DNA of 64,000 nt from Rhynchosporium graminicola (Eukaryota > Ascomycota > Leotiomycetes > Helotiales > Ploettnerulaceae): the NCBI GenBank assembly GCA_900074885.1, contig FJUW01000032.1:431001-495000 (forward strand). The letters are read 5' to 3'. The notes below the pieces were generated by a model. The model did no database searches, was not told the origin of the DNA, and saw only the letters and a program-made list of their open reading frames with translations. A program made the translations under genes and the position numbers. Positions 47,145 to 60,170 of this stretch are shown piece by piece (within the stretch, counting starts at the first letter, position 1; the number at the start of each line of letters is the position of its first letter).

Positions 47145-47516
47145 TATAACGTATAGTAAGGCGTAGTATTCGTCCTAGAGTGCGAAAGAGATTAGTTAGA
47201 TAAGTAGGGACGCTATTACTAGATTAAGTCTAGTAATCTTTATAAGTTACTAAATATAAGTAAGATACTATATTTAAGTTAAGCACGAAGCTTCTATCTA
47301 GTGAGTAGATATGCTAGTATATATAGAACCTTCGTTCTATTGAATTATCTGAATCATCTGAATTATTATCTAGTTCAGGAATTATAAGCTAATTCAGTAT
47401 AAGACCTTCGTCACGTGACCTATAGCTTCTCTGTGCAATATAGAGCTAGCCACGTAGGTTAGTCTGCCTGCCGAGCCTCAGGGCTATATCACCTGTTGCA
47501 GCTAAGGGTTATAACA
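47145..47516 (-). repeat. LTR (upstream copy of the minus-strand Gypsy element)
   Basis: 372 bp, matching 40844-41215 along its whole length, starting TATAACGTATAG and ending GTTATAACA, followed directly by the ACTTC duplication. Confidence 0.85.
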
Positions 47517-47717
47517 ACTTCTTTATAGAAAAAGATTCGAACTATTATATTAGGTCTTAAGTATTCAGAAGAGAATAATAGAGCCTTAAAAAGGCATATA
47601 GAAGCCTTAGAGATTCAAAATACTCGATTTTCATAATTAGGTAAGTTACTAAACTATTATTTATATATATATACTAATATTATTAATTTTATAGATCAAA
47701 AAACAAGATAGTCTTCT
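47517..47717 (+). mobile_element. hAT transposon, right part
   Basis: Directly after the LTR the frame of the hAT gene resumes: joining GAT-A to CTTCTTTA gives DTSL, then KIRTIILGLKYSEENNRALKRHIEALEIQNTRF, followed by an intron-like GTAAGT...TTATAG (about 47643-47694). The reading ends where the next LTR starts at about 47718. Confidence 0.6.
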
Positions 47718-50083
47718 TATTACGGCAGGGCACAGGGGGTGATAATAACTTGTATTCGCCCTTAAGGGTGCGCGTGGTAAAGAGAAGAAAAGATAAGGAG
47801 AAGAGGTTCTACTCTCGACTCCTTCCTTAAGGTATAGCTATAAGGCTATACTAACTAATCTGCCGCGGTTACTAAGGCTCGCTTATCCCGTCGTGCCTAG
47901 AGGCCTAAGGCTCCTCACGTACAGGTCGTAATATTACCCCCCTCCTCTTATAAGGCTTCGTCCCCGAAGCGCGAAAAAACCGCTACTTCTTACTACCTCT
48001 TCTAAAGAATTACGTACGAGTAGTAGCTATTATAGGCTTATTATCCTCTAACTCGCTATAGTTATTAATACTATTATTATACGCTTCTAGCTATTTTAGG
48101 AGAAATCTTAGGGGGCCTTTTATAGTCGGATACTATAAGTAGAAACGCTTAAGTAAGTGAGGAGCTGTTATAGCATCTGAGTAGAAGTATTATTCGAGGT
48201 CGTCGTTAGCTCCGGTCTACTTGATTTAGTACTATAAAGTACTACGAGAGACCCTAGAACCTAAGATAGCTTTAATCTCTTATTCGTCTTACTCTGATAA
48301 TAGTTAGATTAGTGCTAGTACTTATCGTACTTATTCTAGTAGCGGGTTTTCGGTATATTTATATAGCGAATATAAGTGGAAAATAGAGTGGATTTGCTAT
48401 TCCTCTAGTAGCTTAAGCTTCTAACTCTCTTTTACCTTTTCCAGCACTTCTATTAGTCTATATTACTTATTAGAGAGTTTCCGCGAAAGTCTATCTATCT
48501 TCTAATTCGCTATAGAAATAAGAACTAAATCTCTAACTCCCTAATTTATCTCGTAGCGACTACAATTAGCTAGCTGCTCTATTTTATCTTATTGACTTTT
48601 AAGCGAGGATTTAGCGAATTCGGTAGCGTCTAGTATCCGGGTTACTACACGTAGCGTATCCTTACGATTAAGAGCCTCTATAGCGGTAGCTAGTAGTAAA
48701 GGGTTATTCAGGTCCTAAGAGGTTCTTACTTCGTAACTATTTAATAGCTGAAACAGCGATATAGTACTAAGAGACTTATAAGGAAGCGTAAGCTATACGA
48801 TATTTATAACTAGTAGAAGCGAGCTCTAATTATCTTAGTAATACGAGCAGAATAGATATAATCTCTACTTAATATACTGGTTTATGACTTCTGTTTGACT
48901 ATCGATATTTAGGTTATAGGTAGTAGTAAGCTTAACTTTTATACTGAGAATTCGATAGTACTTATTCTAGAAACTAGAAATAAACTATAGTCCCTGATCT
49001 GAGACTATAGAATCTGGCATGCCGAAGTATCGACTCTAATAGATAGCGAATAGCTTAGCTATTTATCGTACTATAATTGTTTTATAGTAAGGAATTAATA
49101 CTAGTTTCTTAGATAGTCTATCTATTATTATAAAAGCTATATCGTAACCTCCTTCGTCTAGTAGTAGCTTAGTGAAATCTATAGTTAGGTATTAGTAAGA
49201 GCGTGCTGGAGTAGGTAGGGAGTAGAGAAAACTAGGAGTCTTATCTCTCTTTGCCTTTATACGGGTATAACTATAATTCGCGATATACTTAGTAGTATCT
49301 ATAGTTATGCCCTTCTAATAGTAGCTTTATCTAAGAAGTAGCTTAACCTTCGAGTTACCTGCGTATACGACTTAAGGTTAAGCGTAGATATGACGAATCA
49401 GCGCTATTCGTAGCTTAAGAGGTTCGGTAGGGACTTCTAATTGTCTTTTATAGAATAGTTTACTATTTAATAGTTAGTAGTCGGAATAGTCGTATTTTGC
49501 CTTATTACGGAGTGACTCTAACTCTAGCGACTCCTTATTTGCTAAGAAGACTTAGTCGATAATATTATAGTTTTCGATATCGTAAATAACTATAGAGGTA
49601 GCGTTAGGGGCTTCCTCTACGAGAAACTCTTCCTCTATAGGTAAATCGACCGGTGAACCGGGATTATAGGTTTCCTCTCGTGAAACGGTCTTAGGAGTAG
49701 CGATAGGAGAGATCTCGACTAGCTGATCTAATAGTAAGCTATAGATTTCTTTAATATAATTAAATTCAGCTATTTAAGAGGACTAGCCGAGTTCCTAGAG
49801 TATTTCCGAGCTGATTTTATCGTTTAGGATTAGCTATTAGTTCTGAAGTGCGCGCTTTATAGCTTCTAGTAGAAAGAGGTTCTGATTATAGCGTGATAGC
49901 GTATTAGCTAGAGTATTTATGATCCCTGTTCGGTATATGATCTTAAAGTGGAATTAGGTAAAGAATTTAGCTTACCTTGCTTACTATGCGTTAAGGTCCT
50001 TTATTATTATGAAATACTCTAAGGTATAGTGATCTATATAGACGTGGACTGTCTTCTGTGCGCCTAGTAGCTTAGGCTTATAT
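47718..50083 (-). mobile_element. Second Ty3/Gypsy element, minus strand, truncated
   Basis: An LTR of about 219 bp (47718-47936) begins TATTACGGC and ends CGTAATATTA; next to it is the complement of a polypurine tract (CCCCCCTCCTC, about 47937-47947), which places the LTR at the 3' end of a minus-strand element. At 49900-50070 the minus strand reads KTVHVYIDHYTLEYF...KDLNA and FKIIYRTGIINTLANTLSR, the RNase H end of a Gypsy pol; integrase lies between. The element stops at about 50083 where another LTR begins, so gag, protease and most of RT are missing. Confidence 0.7.
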
Positions 50084-50277
50084 TATGACGTTTGCTCTAG
50101 AAAGGTCTCAAAACTACCTGAGTAATAAGACCTCATATTACTATGAATATAAAGTAGTAAGAATCACTTGAGAATCTATAACTAAGGAGTGAAGAAGTAG
50201 AGAGAGAATAGAAGTATATATATGAAAAGGGGCCCCTAAACTCTACTCGTGTAATCTCGCTTAGCAGTAAGTGTTTC
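50084..50277. repeat. LTR copy 1 of a further Gypsy family, cut by the gap
   Basis: Begins TATGACGTTTGCTCTAG and matches 50420-50613 closely; it ends at the run of N. It could be the same LTR as the copy to the right of the gap, assembled twice. Confidence 0.7.
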
Positions 50278-50418
50278 NNNNNNNNNNNNNNNNNNNNNNN
50301 NNNNNNNNNNNNNNNNNNNNNNNNNNNNNNNNNNNNNNNNNNNNNNNNNNNNNNNNNNNNNNNNNNNNNNNNNNNNNNNNNNNNNNNNNNNNNNNNNNNN
50401 NNNNNNNNNNNNNNNNNN
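50278..50418. other. Assembly gap, 141 N
   Basis: A run of N between two nearly identical LTR copies. The open frames that span it are artefacts. Confidence 0.98.
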
Positions 50419-50419
50419 T

Positions 50420-50654
50420 TGTGACGCTTGCTCTAGAAAGGTCTCAAAACTACCTGAGTAATAAGACCTCATATTACTATGAATATAAAGTAGTAAGAAT
50501 CACTTAAGAATCTATAACTAAGGAGTGAAGAAGTAGAGAGAGAATAGAAGTATATATATGAAAAGGGGCCCCTAAACTCTACTCGTGTAATCTCGCTTAG
50601 CAGTAAGTGTTTCTACTAATAGGGAGAGACCTCTAAACCTGACTAGTCGTCACA
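50420..50654 (-). repeat. LTR copy 2, followed by a polypurine-tract complement
   Basis: 235 bp, starting TGTGACGCTTGC and ending CGTCACA. The adjacent CTACCCCCCCCTCCG is the complement of a polypurine tract, so this is the 3' LTR of a minus-strand element whose body starts at about 50656. Confidence 0.75.
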
Positions 50655-50831
50655 CTACCCCCCCCTCCGAAAAAAGCTCGCCCTCGAGCGTTAATCTATC
50701 TCCTTATTACTATCAAGGTAGTCGTAATCGTTAATTCTATCGTAGAAAGCTTTCAGCTAATTAGGTAGTTTAGCAGGAGGTCTAGCTTGCGTTAGGTTAT
50801 TAAGGTAGAATTATTACAGCTTAGCAGGAGC

Positions 50832-51029
50832 TGTGACGACTGGTCAGGTTTGGAGGTCTCTCCCTATTGGTAGAAACACTTACTGCTAAGCGAGATTACA
50901 CGAGTAGAGTTTAGGGGCCCCTTTTCATATATATACTTCTATTCTCTCTCTACTTCTTTACTCCTTAGTTATAGATTCTTAAGTGATTCTTACTACTTTA
51001 TATTTATAGTAATATAAGGTCTTATTACT
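50832..51029 (+). repeat. LTR copy 3, inverted relative to copy 2
   Basis: Begins TGTGACGAC and is the reverse complement of copy 2 over its length; it ends at the single N at 51030. Only about 177 bp separates the two inverted LTRs. Confidence 0.75.
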
Positions 51030-51030
51030 N

Positions 51031-51132
51031 TAGAGAGTACTCGCGACAACGCCTCGTCCGAGTTAAGCTCCCTAACTCCTACTATAATTAACGAACTCAC
51101 TGAGTCGCTAAACCTCCCTGATAATACCCCTG
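51031..51132 (+). mobile_element. Start of the gag gene of a host Gypsy element (left piece)
   Basis: The plus-strand frame reads ESTRDNASSELSSLTPTIIN then ELTESLNLPDNTPV without stops, and continues in frame after the inserted element at 60882 as LIVTMSNL...KDRAY with a coiled-coil EAERKLAEK. This shows that the element at 51133-60876 landed in this gag gene. Confidence 0.7.
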
Positions 51133-51400
51133 TGTGACGACAGCTCACCTGAATGTCACATGAGAAGAAGGATAAATAACAGGGCCCAAGTTCATAAGTA
51201 TCCCGGCAGAACTAGTATCCGACCCGGTATAGTATCGGACTAGTACCGGTATATATATATAAAGTGCCTTACACTCTATCTCTCTTCTTCTTCCTTCCTT
51301 ATCTTTTTGTTTCTTTTGTAATAGACTATATAAGATCGCTCTTAGCCTCCTTACTTGTTTATTCTTACTTATATACTACCTTAAGTCTTGTGTTATTATA
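51133..51400 (+). repeat. 5' LTR of the plus-strand Gypsy element
   Basis: 268 bp from TGTGACGACAGC to TTATTATA. It keeps many CA/TG dinucleotides that are TA in the 3' LTR. Confidence 0.85.
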
Positions 51401-52743
51401 TTAAATAAAAAGATTAAGATAGCTGGAGATAGCCTGCTATAATATCTTACTACTAAGTTAGTTATTCGATAACTACTCGTATATAGCTAAGATACTAGAG
51501 ATCTCTCGGATAACTATAAATTAGAGTTTAATTTAGCTTATTATAAATAATATAATAGAAGAGGTTTTCGCTAACGCTCTTTTAATAACCCTCTTAGTAT
51601 AAAAGAATTATAGATAGATTTTAAAGAAAGTATAATAAATACCTTAGAACTTTAACTTCTACGTATCGCTACTAAAATAGCTCTAATATACCCCTTTTTT
51701 AAGCTATTATTATAGCTCTTAACTAATAAACTAGAGACTCCTCTAGTTCTAGGGGAACCTAACGCGATCCCCCCCGCTCTACCTCCGAACCTAATCTGTT
51801 ATACCTTTCCTTACCCTAAATATCTCTTACCCTAGAGAATATTAATACCTTATTAAGGAAGTACTAACTGAGAGGGAAAGGAAAATAAAAGCGAAATTCA
51901 CTAGGAGTATAATCGCTAAGTACTCTTACTACTAAAAGTAACTAGAACCTGATCTATTCACTCTTATAATAATTAGCAGACTAAGAGGAAAAGAATAACT
52001 CTCTAGAAGATACTATAGATAGACTAATCTCTATATAAGATAAGTTCCTTATAGGGGTCCTTTACTTATCTTCGACTCTTCTATTAGAACTAATACTATA
52101 ATCTCCGCGTATAGTAGAGTTTAATAACCTAATAAACTCTATTCCGATATATAGTACTAAGAGAGAGGATACTATTCCTAATAAACTATCTCTCTCTCTC
52201 GGCGCTAAATTAGTAGAGTTACGCCTTAGGAAGTCTTATTTTACTAAGAAGATCCTGCCCCTAGATAATAGATCGGACTCTACTTTCCTCTAATAGAGAG
52301 TATCAATACGAGACCGGCTAGCTATAAACGCTAATTATTACCCTACGGACTTCTCTTAGTACGTTCTCGTATAGAGGCTAGTTACTAGATTAGCTAAAGA
52401 GTATCTTACGCCTTAGTACCTCGCTAACGAGTTTAAAACTAGCGATAAAATAATCTCCTTATTAGAGGAGAACTTTCTTATTAGTTTAGAGGAAGATAAT
52501 TACTATAACGCTTTCTACTGCTTAGAAATATAATAACCTAGTTATATACGCGAGACTTTCGCTGAGTTTCGTAGTCGATTTTAAAGCGCTACTATCTAAG
52601 GTAAAGTTAAAAAGAAGGAGTAGTTCTTCTATATATAGGATAAGATTATACTATCCTTACGCGCTTTAACTCTTATTATTAAACTAATATAGAATAAGGA
52701 CTACGCTTCTATAGTTAGATCCTTACTTTCTTTTAATACTAAG

Positions 52744-55700
52744 TATTACTATAACTCAGAACGTACTTATCCCGAGAAAGCTACTACTTAAGTATAGTAT
52801 CGTAAGCCTACTATTACTACTACGATTACTACTAGTTCTATCTCTTACTAGTCCTTAAGCTTAGCTTCTTAATAAACTACTCCCGTACTATATATATATA
52901 CTTCTACCCCGGTACGGGCTAGTACTCCCTCCGCGCTAAAACGCTCTACTACCTCGACTGGAGAACCCCCTAAGTATTACGGTTATAGATAGCTCGGTTA
53001 TATTAAGCTAGACTACTTTAACCCGCCTAAGGTTTAATTAATTAACGAATTTCCGGAAGAAGATTAAGTAACTAAGGAAGTAATAGAAGACGTACCCTCT
53101 GAATCTAGACTGATACTAGAGGGAAACGATAAGGCTTAAGTAAAAACTCTTTCCTAGGTCTACGTAAGTATAATCTCTCTAATCTAGACCTTAACTCCCT
53201 AATAGGAAATAAATAATTTATATATTTAACTATAGTTAGTATAAACGGGCTAAGAGTCTCTATAAATAGCTTAATCGATACCGGAGCGAATAGTTATCTA
53301 TTTATTAATCGTACTCTTACCGGACGACTATTAGAGGCTCTTAGTATTAAAATCGAGCTACTGCCTTATTCTATTCTAATACGTAGTTTCTAATAGTCTA
53401 TTAGAACTCATATTACTTATTTCATATATTTATACCTTTCTATTAATAGTAGGCGTATTTATAACTGCCCTTTTATTCTCCTCGATTTAGGATAATAAGA
53501 TATAATTATTAGTATTAAATAGATACGACGATTTCAAGTTAAGCTAGATACGCTCTACTATAAGCTACTATAGTCGGAATGCTATTTAGCTACCTTCTGA
53601 TATAATAAGGAGATAATTATAACTTTACTACTTCGTAAACTTAGTATTAATCGATCTCACTAAATTAACGCTAATACGTAGGACTTAGCTATAAATCAGC
53701 TAGACTAACGCCGATTATACTAAATAGTAGCGATCTAGTATATTAACGTATTATTCTTACTTTTTAACTTATTTCCGCTTATCGCTAAGGAATCCGAACC
53801 CCTTTCCGCTCCGAATTCATCGAGAAAGGTACTTACGCCGAAACCCTACTATAAGTACTCCTCTTAACCTCTAAGGATCTGGAAACTAGTTCTGATTTAC
53901 TAAATTAGTACTATAGCTTTTCACTTTAATATAAAACGTAAAGGTTCCGAATTATTCTTTACTAGTATCTATAAGATAGACTACCTCTTATAAGATTATC
54001 TAAATAGTAACTCTCCTAAGGATCCCGATACCGAACGACTTATAGCCGAAAAGCTACCGGAATAGTACTATACTCTTAAGGAAGCCTTTTCTAAGCGGGA
54101 TTCTAATATTCTTCTGCTATATTACTTATACGATTATAAAATTATTCTAGAAGAACTATTACTTAATATATATTCGCTCTTATATTAGTAATCTATAGAC
54201 GAATTACGAGTAACTAAGGAGTATCTTATAGAGAACCTAGATAAGGGATTTATCGAATCTAGCTAAAGTCCCTTTATATTACTTATACTATTTATTAAAA
54301 AGGCTAATAGAGGATTATGCTTTTATATTAACTATTATAAGCTTAATACGATCACTCGAAAGGATTTATACCTAATACCTAGGATCGATAAGCTCTTAAC
54401 TTATATATTTAAAGTAGTGATCTTTACTAAACTAGATATCTAGGTAGTATTTAACTATATTTATATAGACCCTGAATCAGAGGAGTATATTACCTTCTGA
54501 ACTCGCTTCGGATCTTATAAATGTAAAGTACTACTTTTTAGGCTCTGTAATAGACTTAGTACGTACTAGCGATATATGAATAATATATTATTAGACTACT
54601 TAGATAATTTCTATATAGCTTACCTAGATAATATCCTTATATACTCGGAAACGCTCTAGGAATATAAGGAATATGTCAAATTAGTACTATAACGCTTAAT
54701 AGATACCGNTATTACTATAACTCAGAACGTACTTATCCCGAGAAAGCTACTACTTAAGTATAGTATCGTAAGCCTACTATTACTACTACGATTACTACTA
54801 GTTCTATCTCTTACTAGTCCTTAAGCTTAGCTTCTTAATAAACTACTCCCGTACTATATATATATACTTCTACCCCGGTACGGGCTAGTACTCCCTCCGC
54901 GCTAAAACGCTCTACTACCTCGACTGGAGAACCCCCTAAGTATTACGGTTATAGATAGCTCGGTTATATTAAGCTAGACTACTTTAACCCGCCTAAGGTT
55001 TAATTAATTAACGAATTTCCGGAAGAAGATTAAGTAACTAAGGAAGTAATAGAAGACGTACCCTCTGAATCTAGACTGATACTAGAGGGAAACGATAAGG
55101 CTTAAGTAAAAACTCTTTCCTAGGTCTACGTAAGTATAATCTCTCTAATCTAGACCTTAACTCCCTAATAGGAAATAAATAATTTATATATTTAACTATA
55201 GTTAGTATAAACGGGCTAAGAGTCTCTATAAATAGCTTAATCGATACCGGAGCGAATAGTTATCTATTTATTAATCGTACTCTTACCGGACGACTATTAG
55301 AGGCTCTTAGTATTAAAATCGAGCTACTGCCTTATTCTATTCTAATACGTAGTTTCTAATAGTCTATTAGAACTCATATTACTTATTTCATATATTTATA
55401 CCTTTCTATTAATAGTAGGCGTATTTATAACTGCCCTTTTATTCTCCTCGATTTAGGATAATAAGATATAATTATTAGTATTAAATAGATACGACGATTT
55501 CAAGTTAAGCTAGATACGCTCTACTATAAGCTACTATAGTCGGAATGCTATTTAGCTACCTTCTGATATAATAAGGAGATAATTATAACTTTACTACTTC
55601 GTAAACTTAGTATTAATCGATCTCACTAAATTAACGCTAATACGTAGGACTTAGCTATAAATCAGCTAGACTAACGCCGATTATACTAAATAGTAGCGAT

Positions 55701-56674
55701 CTAGTATATTAACGTATTATTCTTACTTTTTAACTTATTTCCGCTTATCGCTAAGGAATCCGAACCCCTTTCCGCTCCGAATTCATCGAGAAAGGTACTT
55801 ACGCCGAAACCCTACTATAAGTACTCCTCTTAACCTCTAAGGATCTGGAAACTAGTTCTGATTTACTAAATTAGTACTATAGCTTTTCACTTTAATATAA
55901 AACGTAAAGGTTCCGAATTATTCTTTACTAGTATCTATAAGATAGACTACCTCTTATAAGATTATCTAAATAGTAACTCTCCTAAGGATCCCGATACCGA
56001 ACGACTTATAGCCGAAAAGCTACCGGAATAGTACTATACTCTTAAGGAAGCCTTTTCTAAGCGGGATTCTAATATTCTTCTGCTATATTACTTATACGAT
56101 TATAAAATTATTCTAGAAGAACTATTACTTAATATATATTCGCCCTTATATTAGTAATCTATAGACGAATTACGAGTAACTAAGGAGTATCTTATAGAGA
56201 ACCTAGATAAGGGATTTATCGAATCTAGCTAAAGTCCCTTTATATTACTTATACTATTTATTAAAAAGGCTAATAGAGGATTATGCTTTTATATTAACTA
56301 TTATAAGCTTAATACGATCACTCGAAAGGATTTATACCTAATACCTAGGATCGATAAGCTCTTAACTTATATATTTAAAGTAGTGATCTTTACTAAACTA
56401 GATATCTAGGTAGTATTTAACTATATTTATATAGACCCTGAATCAGAGGAGTATATTACCTTCTGAACTCGCTTCGGATCTTATAAATGTAAAGTACTAC
56501 TTTTTAGGCTCTGTAATAGACTTAGTACGTACTAGCGATATATGAATAATATATTATTAGACTACTTAGATAATTTCTATATAGCTTACCTAGATAATAT
56601 CCTTATATACTCGGAAACGCTCTAGGAATATAAGGAATATGTCAAATTAGTACTATAACGCTTAATAGATACCG
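52744..56674. other. Exact duplication around a single N (assembly artefact)
   Basis: The sequence 52744-54708 (1965 bp) is repeated at 54710-56674 and is joined by one N at 54709. The few differences seen, such as CTCTTATATT against CCCTTATATT, fit sequencing error in one contig end. This looks like two contig ends that overlap but were not merged. Confidence 0.85.
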
Positions 56675-59139
56675 GACTTTAGGTAGATATTAAGAAAAGC
56701 GAATTCTATGTTACTCGGACTAAATACCTTAGATATATCGTTATTATTAATAGAATCGAGCTAGATCCTGAGAAGGTAGTATTATTAGTAGACTAGAAGT
56801 ACCCCGAAATAGTAATAGCTATGAAATCTTTCTTAGGATTCTATAGGTTCTACTGTTAATTTATTCGGAATTTCGGCCTTATCGCTAAACCTCTTTTAGT
56901 ACTTACTCGGCCTATAGTACTATAGAATTTCACTAACGATTATAAGAAGTCCTTTAACGATTTACGTTAATAGCTACTATCGGTATAGAAACTATACTAT
57001 TTCGACTCTGAATTATAGACTAAACTGGAAACTAATACTTCTGATAATATAATAACTAGAGTTATCTCTTAATTATATAAAGATAACTAGTAGTATCTAA
57101 TTAGATTCTACTCCTATATTCTTAATAGATATAAACTAAACTAAGAGATCTACGATAAGGAGCTATACGCTATTATTAAGTCTTTCCGGAAATAGAGAAA
57201 AGAACTAATATCTATATAAAAATATACAAGAATATATAAAGACTATCGATCCTTAGAATACTTTATAACTACTAAGGTCCTAACTAGTAAGTAAGCTAGA
57301 TAGATAGAATTCCTTTCCGAATTTAACTTTTAAATTATATACACGCCTAGTAAAGATAATGCTAAAGCTGATATCCTTAGCTATAAGGAATAAGATCTAA
57401 GGATATAAGAATAATAGAAATAGGATAGTAGATCTTAGGTTTTACTACTTCTAGATTGCCTAGACCTTAGGATTAACGCGGAACTAGCTAAGTATTATAT
57501 TAATCAAATTAGTTATATATACTTAATATCGCTAGGGACTGATACGCTACCGGAACTCGTATGTAACTCCTTTAATTTGATCGAGAAACTATACTAATTT
57601 AACTGAGAATTATTCTCTAATAAATAGAATATATTAGGAGATAGCTATACTATTAACGATAGCTTACTACTTTATAATAGTTATCTATACGTATAACGCT
57701 ATATCCCGCTATATACTTGTTTGATTAGCGAAGTCTATGATTAAGTTTCCTCTACTTATCTGAATACTCGTAAGACTACTGAAATAATTTCTACTTATTA
57801 CTACTAGAAAGGACTTATATTAGATATAAAATAGTATACTTGTAATTGCCGCCCTTATTAGTACTCTTATCTGAAGTAAACGAAATAGTAAGGATTCCTT
57901 TACTTATTACTAGTACTTAGCTACCTTATATAATACCTAGCTATAGATTTTAAGGACTTCCCGCTCGATAACTAAGGATTTAATAAGATATTAGTATTTA
58001 TCGACTGCTTAAGGAAGGACTCTGTATCGATACTATACTACTATAATATTAATACCTGCGGGATAGTAACGTTATTTATCTAATAGATATATCGTTTCGG
58101 ATATACTCTTAAGTTAATTATATCTAACTGAGGAGCTTAGTTAGTCTTATCTTTCTAGTAAGAGTTTTACTATATAATTAGAGTTAAAGTTAAGCTCTCT
58201 ACTTCCTTCTACTAGTAAACTGATAGATAAATAGAGATTATAAATTAGTATATTAACTAACGCCTTAGACCTTTTGTTAATTACTACTAGAGTAACTAGG
58301 GTAAACTATTACTAATGATAAACTGCGCTTAAGTAACCTTGCCTTACGACTCTATCGGTATAGCGCTATATACTTTTAAATATAGTATACTACTATAGAA
58401 TAGCTAGGACTAGAAGTAACTTACTAGATCGATACCGTAAGAGAAGCTTAACTATACTAATACTAAATCCCTAGCTAAACGTGCTAAATCCGCTATCGAG
58501 GTTATAAAAGCTAATATACTAGCTACTTAGTATAAGATAAGCGCCGTAACTGACCCGAAACAGCGCAATATCGACTAGGAAGTTAAAGATAAGGTATTTC
58601 TCTCTATAAGGAACCTTAAGAATTACTAGCTAAGTAAGAAGCTATCTAGTCTCTAGGTAGGACTATACTAAGTCCTAGCTAAGATCAGATACTCTTATAA
58701 GCTAGATTTACCCCTAGGATCTTTTATTTATAATATATTCGCCTCTGAATTACTCTTTAAGGACCCGGACGACTTATTACTAAGCTAGGAGTTACTAAAC
58801 CTACCTCTGGAGGTTATCGCTATTTAAGAAGAGTAGGAGTTATAAGATATACTTATTATATAGCTCCTAAGAGGTAATCTAAAGTATTAAGTTAGCTAGC
58901 TAGGCTACGACTCGGACTTAACTTAGTATAACGCTTCCGACTTAATAAGTACTCTATATAAGCTTAGAGATTTCTATGCTATTAACTTAAGTAAACCTAG
59001 ACCTCTGCGTAAACTAGATTAATAGATTAAGGCCTAGGAAGACGGAATAGATAACTATAGTTACTTAGAGGATAATAAGCTATTATAGTTACTAGTATTA
59101 GAATTTATTACTAGGAATAATCTCTCGATTATATTCTGT

Positions 59140-60170
59140 AATAATATTATATCTAAAACTCTACTTCTTTAACTACCTCTATTTCACTAGCTTTCTCTCC
59201 TAAGTTCTCCGGAGCTTCTAGTAAATCTAGAATATCTAGAACTAGAACTACTATATCTAACTCCTTATTTAAATCTACTAACGTAGCTCTAGTAGTAGAC
59301 TGAGTATAATAGCTAATCCTATGGGCTTTTTTCTTTAGAGAGGGTCCGGGAGTATCTAGATCTGACGCTATCTCTAAACTAGAAAGTAAATTCCTCTTTC
59401 CCTTAGTATTAGATATCGTAGCTTTAAATATAGCTTTCTTTGTAAATTCCCGTATAATACTATTTAATTCCTTTATTTACTTTAATACTATTTTAGCTAT
59501 TAACCTAGACTTCGCCGAATCGATTGTCAGAAGATCTAAATCCTATATCGCGTTAGTATTATACTAGTATCTAAGGGTTTAAGATCGTAACTTACTACCT
59601 TAATAAACTCTAACTCTTTAAATACTTTCTCTATAGAACGCTTTAAAGCTTAAGTCTCTGCTAATTATATAATAGTAATCTCTAACGTAGTAGTAGAAGT
59701 AGTAGATTTCGCGAGATAATAGATCTGATTAATAGCTTTATAGGTAGCTATAATACTACCCCGATTTAGCTCCGCGTCTTTAGCTTCGCTACTAGGAAGT
59801 AAACCGGATAAAATAGTATACTTCGTATTAATATAGTCAAGTAACTATAATACGTTAGTATATATAATTGCGTTTATATTCAAGTAACTTATATGCTTAT
59901 AACTGCTCTTTAACGCTGAATAATACTTATAAAGCTTAGAGTTAAGCTTATTAAACGAGTATAGGAGTTCTAAAATAAGAGTATTATTATACTTTATCTT
60001 AAGGAAAGCGCGAATATATCGTAAGTAATATATACGATACGCCGCTGAAAGAGTACCGGTAAGAACTAGTAAAAGCACTACAGGAGTCAGCGTTATAGAT
60101 CCGTGAAACTCCCGCACCGCACTTAAGGACTATCTCTAAAACCAAGATAAGAAACTTACTTATATTAAGA
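59140..60170 (-). pseudogene. Accessory ORF of the Gypsy element, antisense to pol
   Basis: Between the end of pol and the 3' LTR, one minus-strand frame reads for about 320 codons with only a few stops: REFHGSITLTPVVLLLVLTG, LYKYYSALKSSYKHISYLN, then after a TAG LLDYINTKYTILSGLLPSSE, AKDAELNRGSIIATYKAINQ and further Ser/Lys/Glu-rich helical sequence. The intact part is 60117-59845 (90 codons). The frame is far more open than any other in this RIP-damaged region, so it probably descends from a real gene carried by the element. I do not recognise the family; it is not the same protein as the accessory ORF at 41390-41950. Confidence 0.5.

Larger units (their letters stand above)
40844..47516 (-). 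mobile_element. Complete Ty3/Gypsy LTR retrotransposon inserted in the hAT gene
   Basis: Two LTRs of 372 bp (40844-41215 and 47145-47516), flanked by a 5-bp duplication ACTTC. Pol is on the minus strand. The reverse-transcriptase box reads AYLDNILIYSK near 44190-44225 (normally YLDDILIYS; GAT to AAT fits RIP), and SFLGFANFYRRFIKNYS lies near 43950-44000. Gag with a zinc knuckle lies to the right (about 46200-47050) and integrase to the left (about 42600-43300). Stops replace many Trp codons, so no intact protein remains. A further open frame on the opposite strand lies at about 41390-41950. Confidence 0.85.

Noticed and set aside
50236..50507. 78-aa ORFs across the N run
   Set aside because: They are created by translating N as open sequence.
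54710..56674. A second Gypsy element with its own RT
   Set aside because: It is an exact copy of 52744-54708 next to a single N, so it is an unmerged contig overlap.
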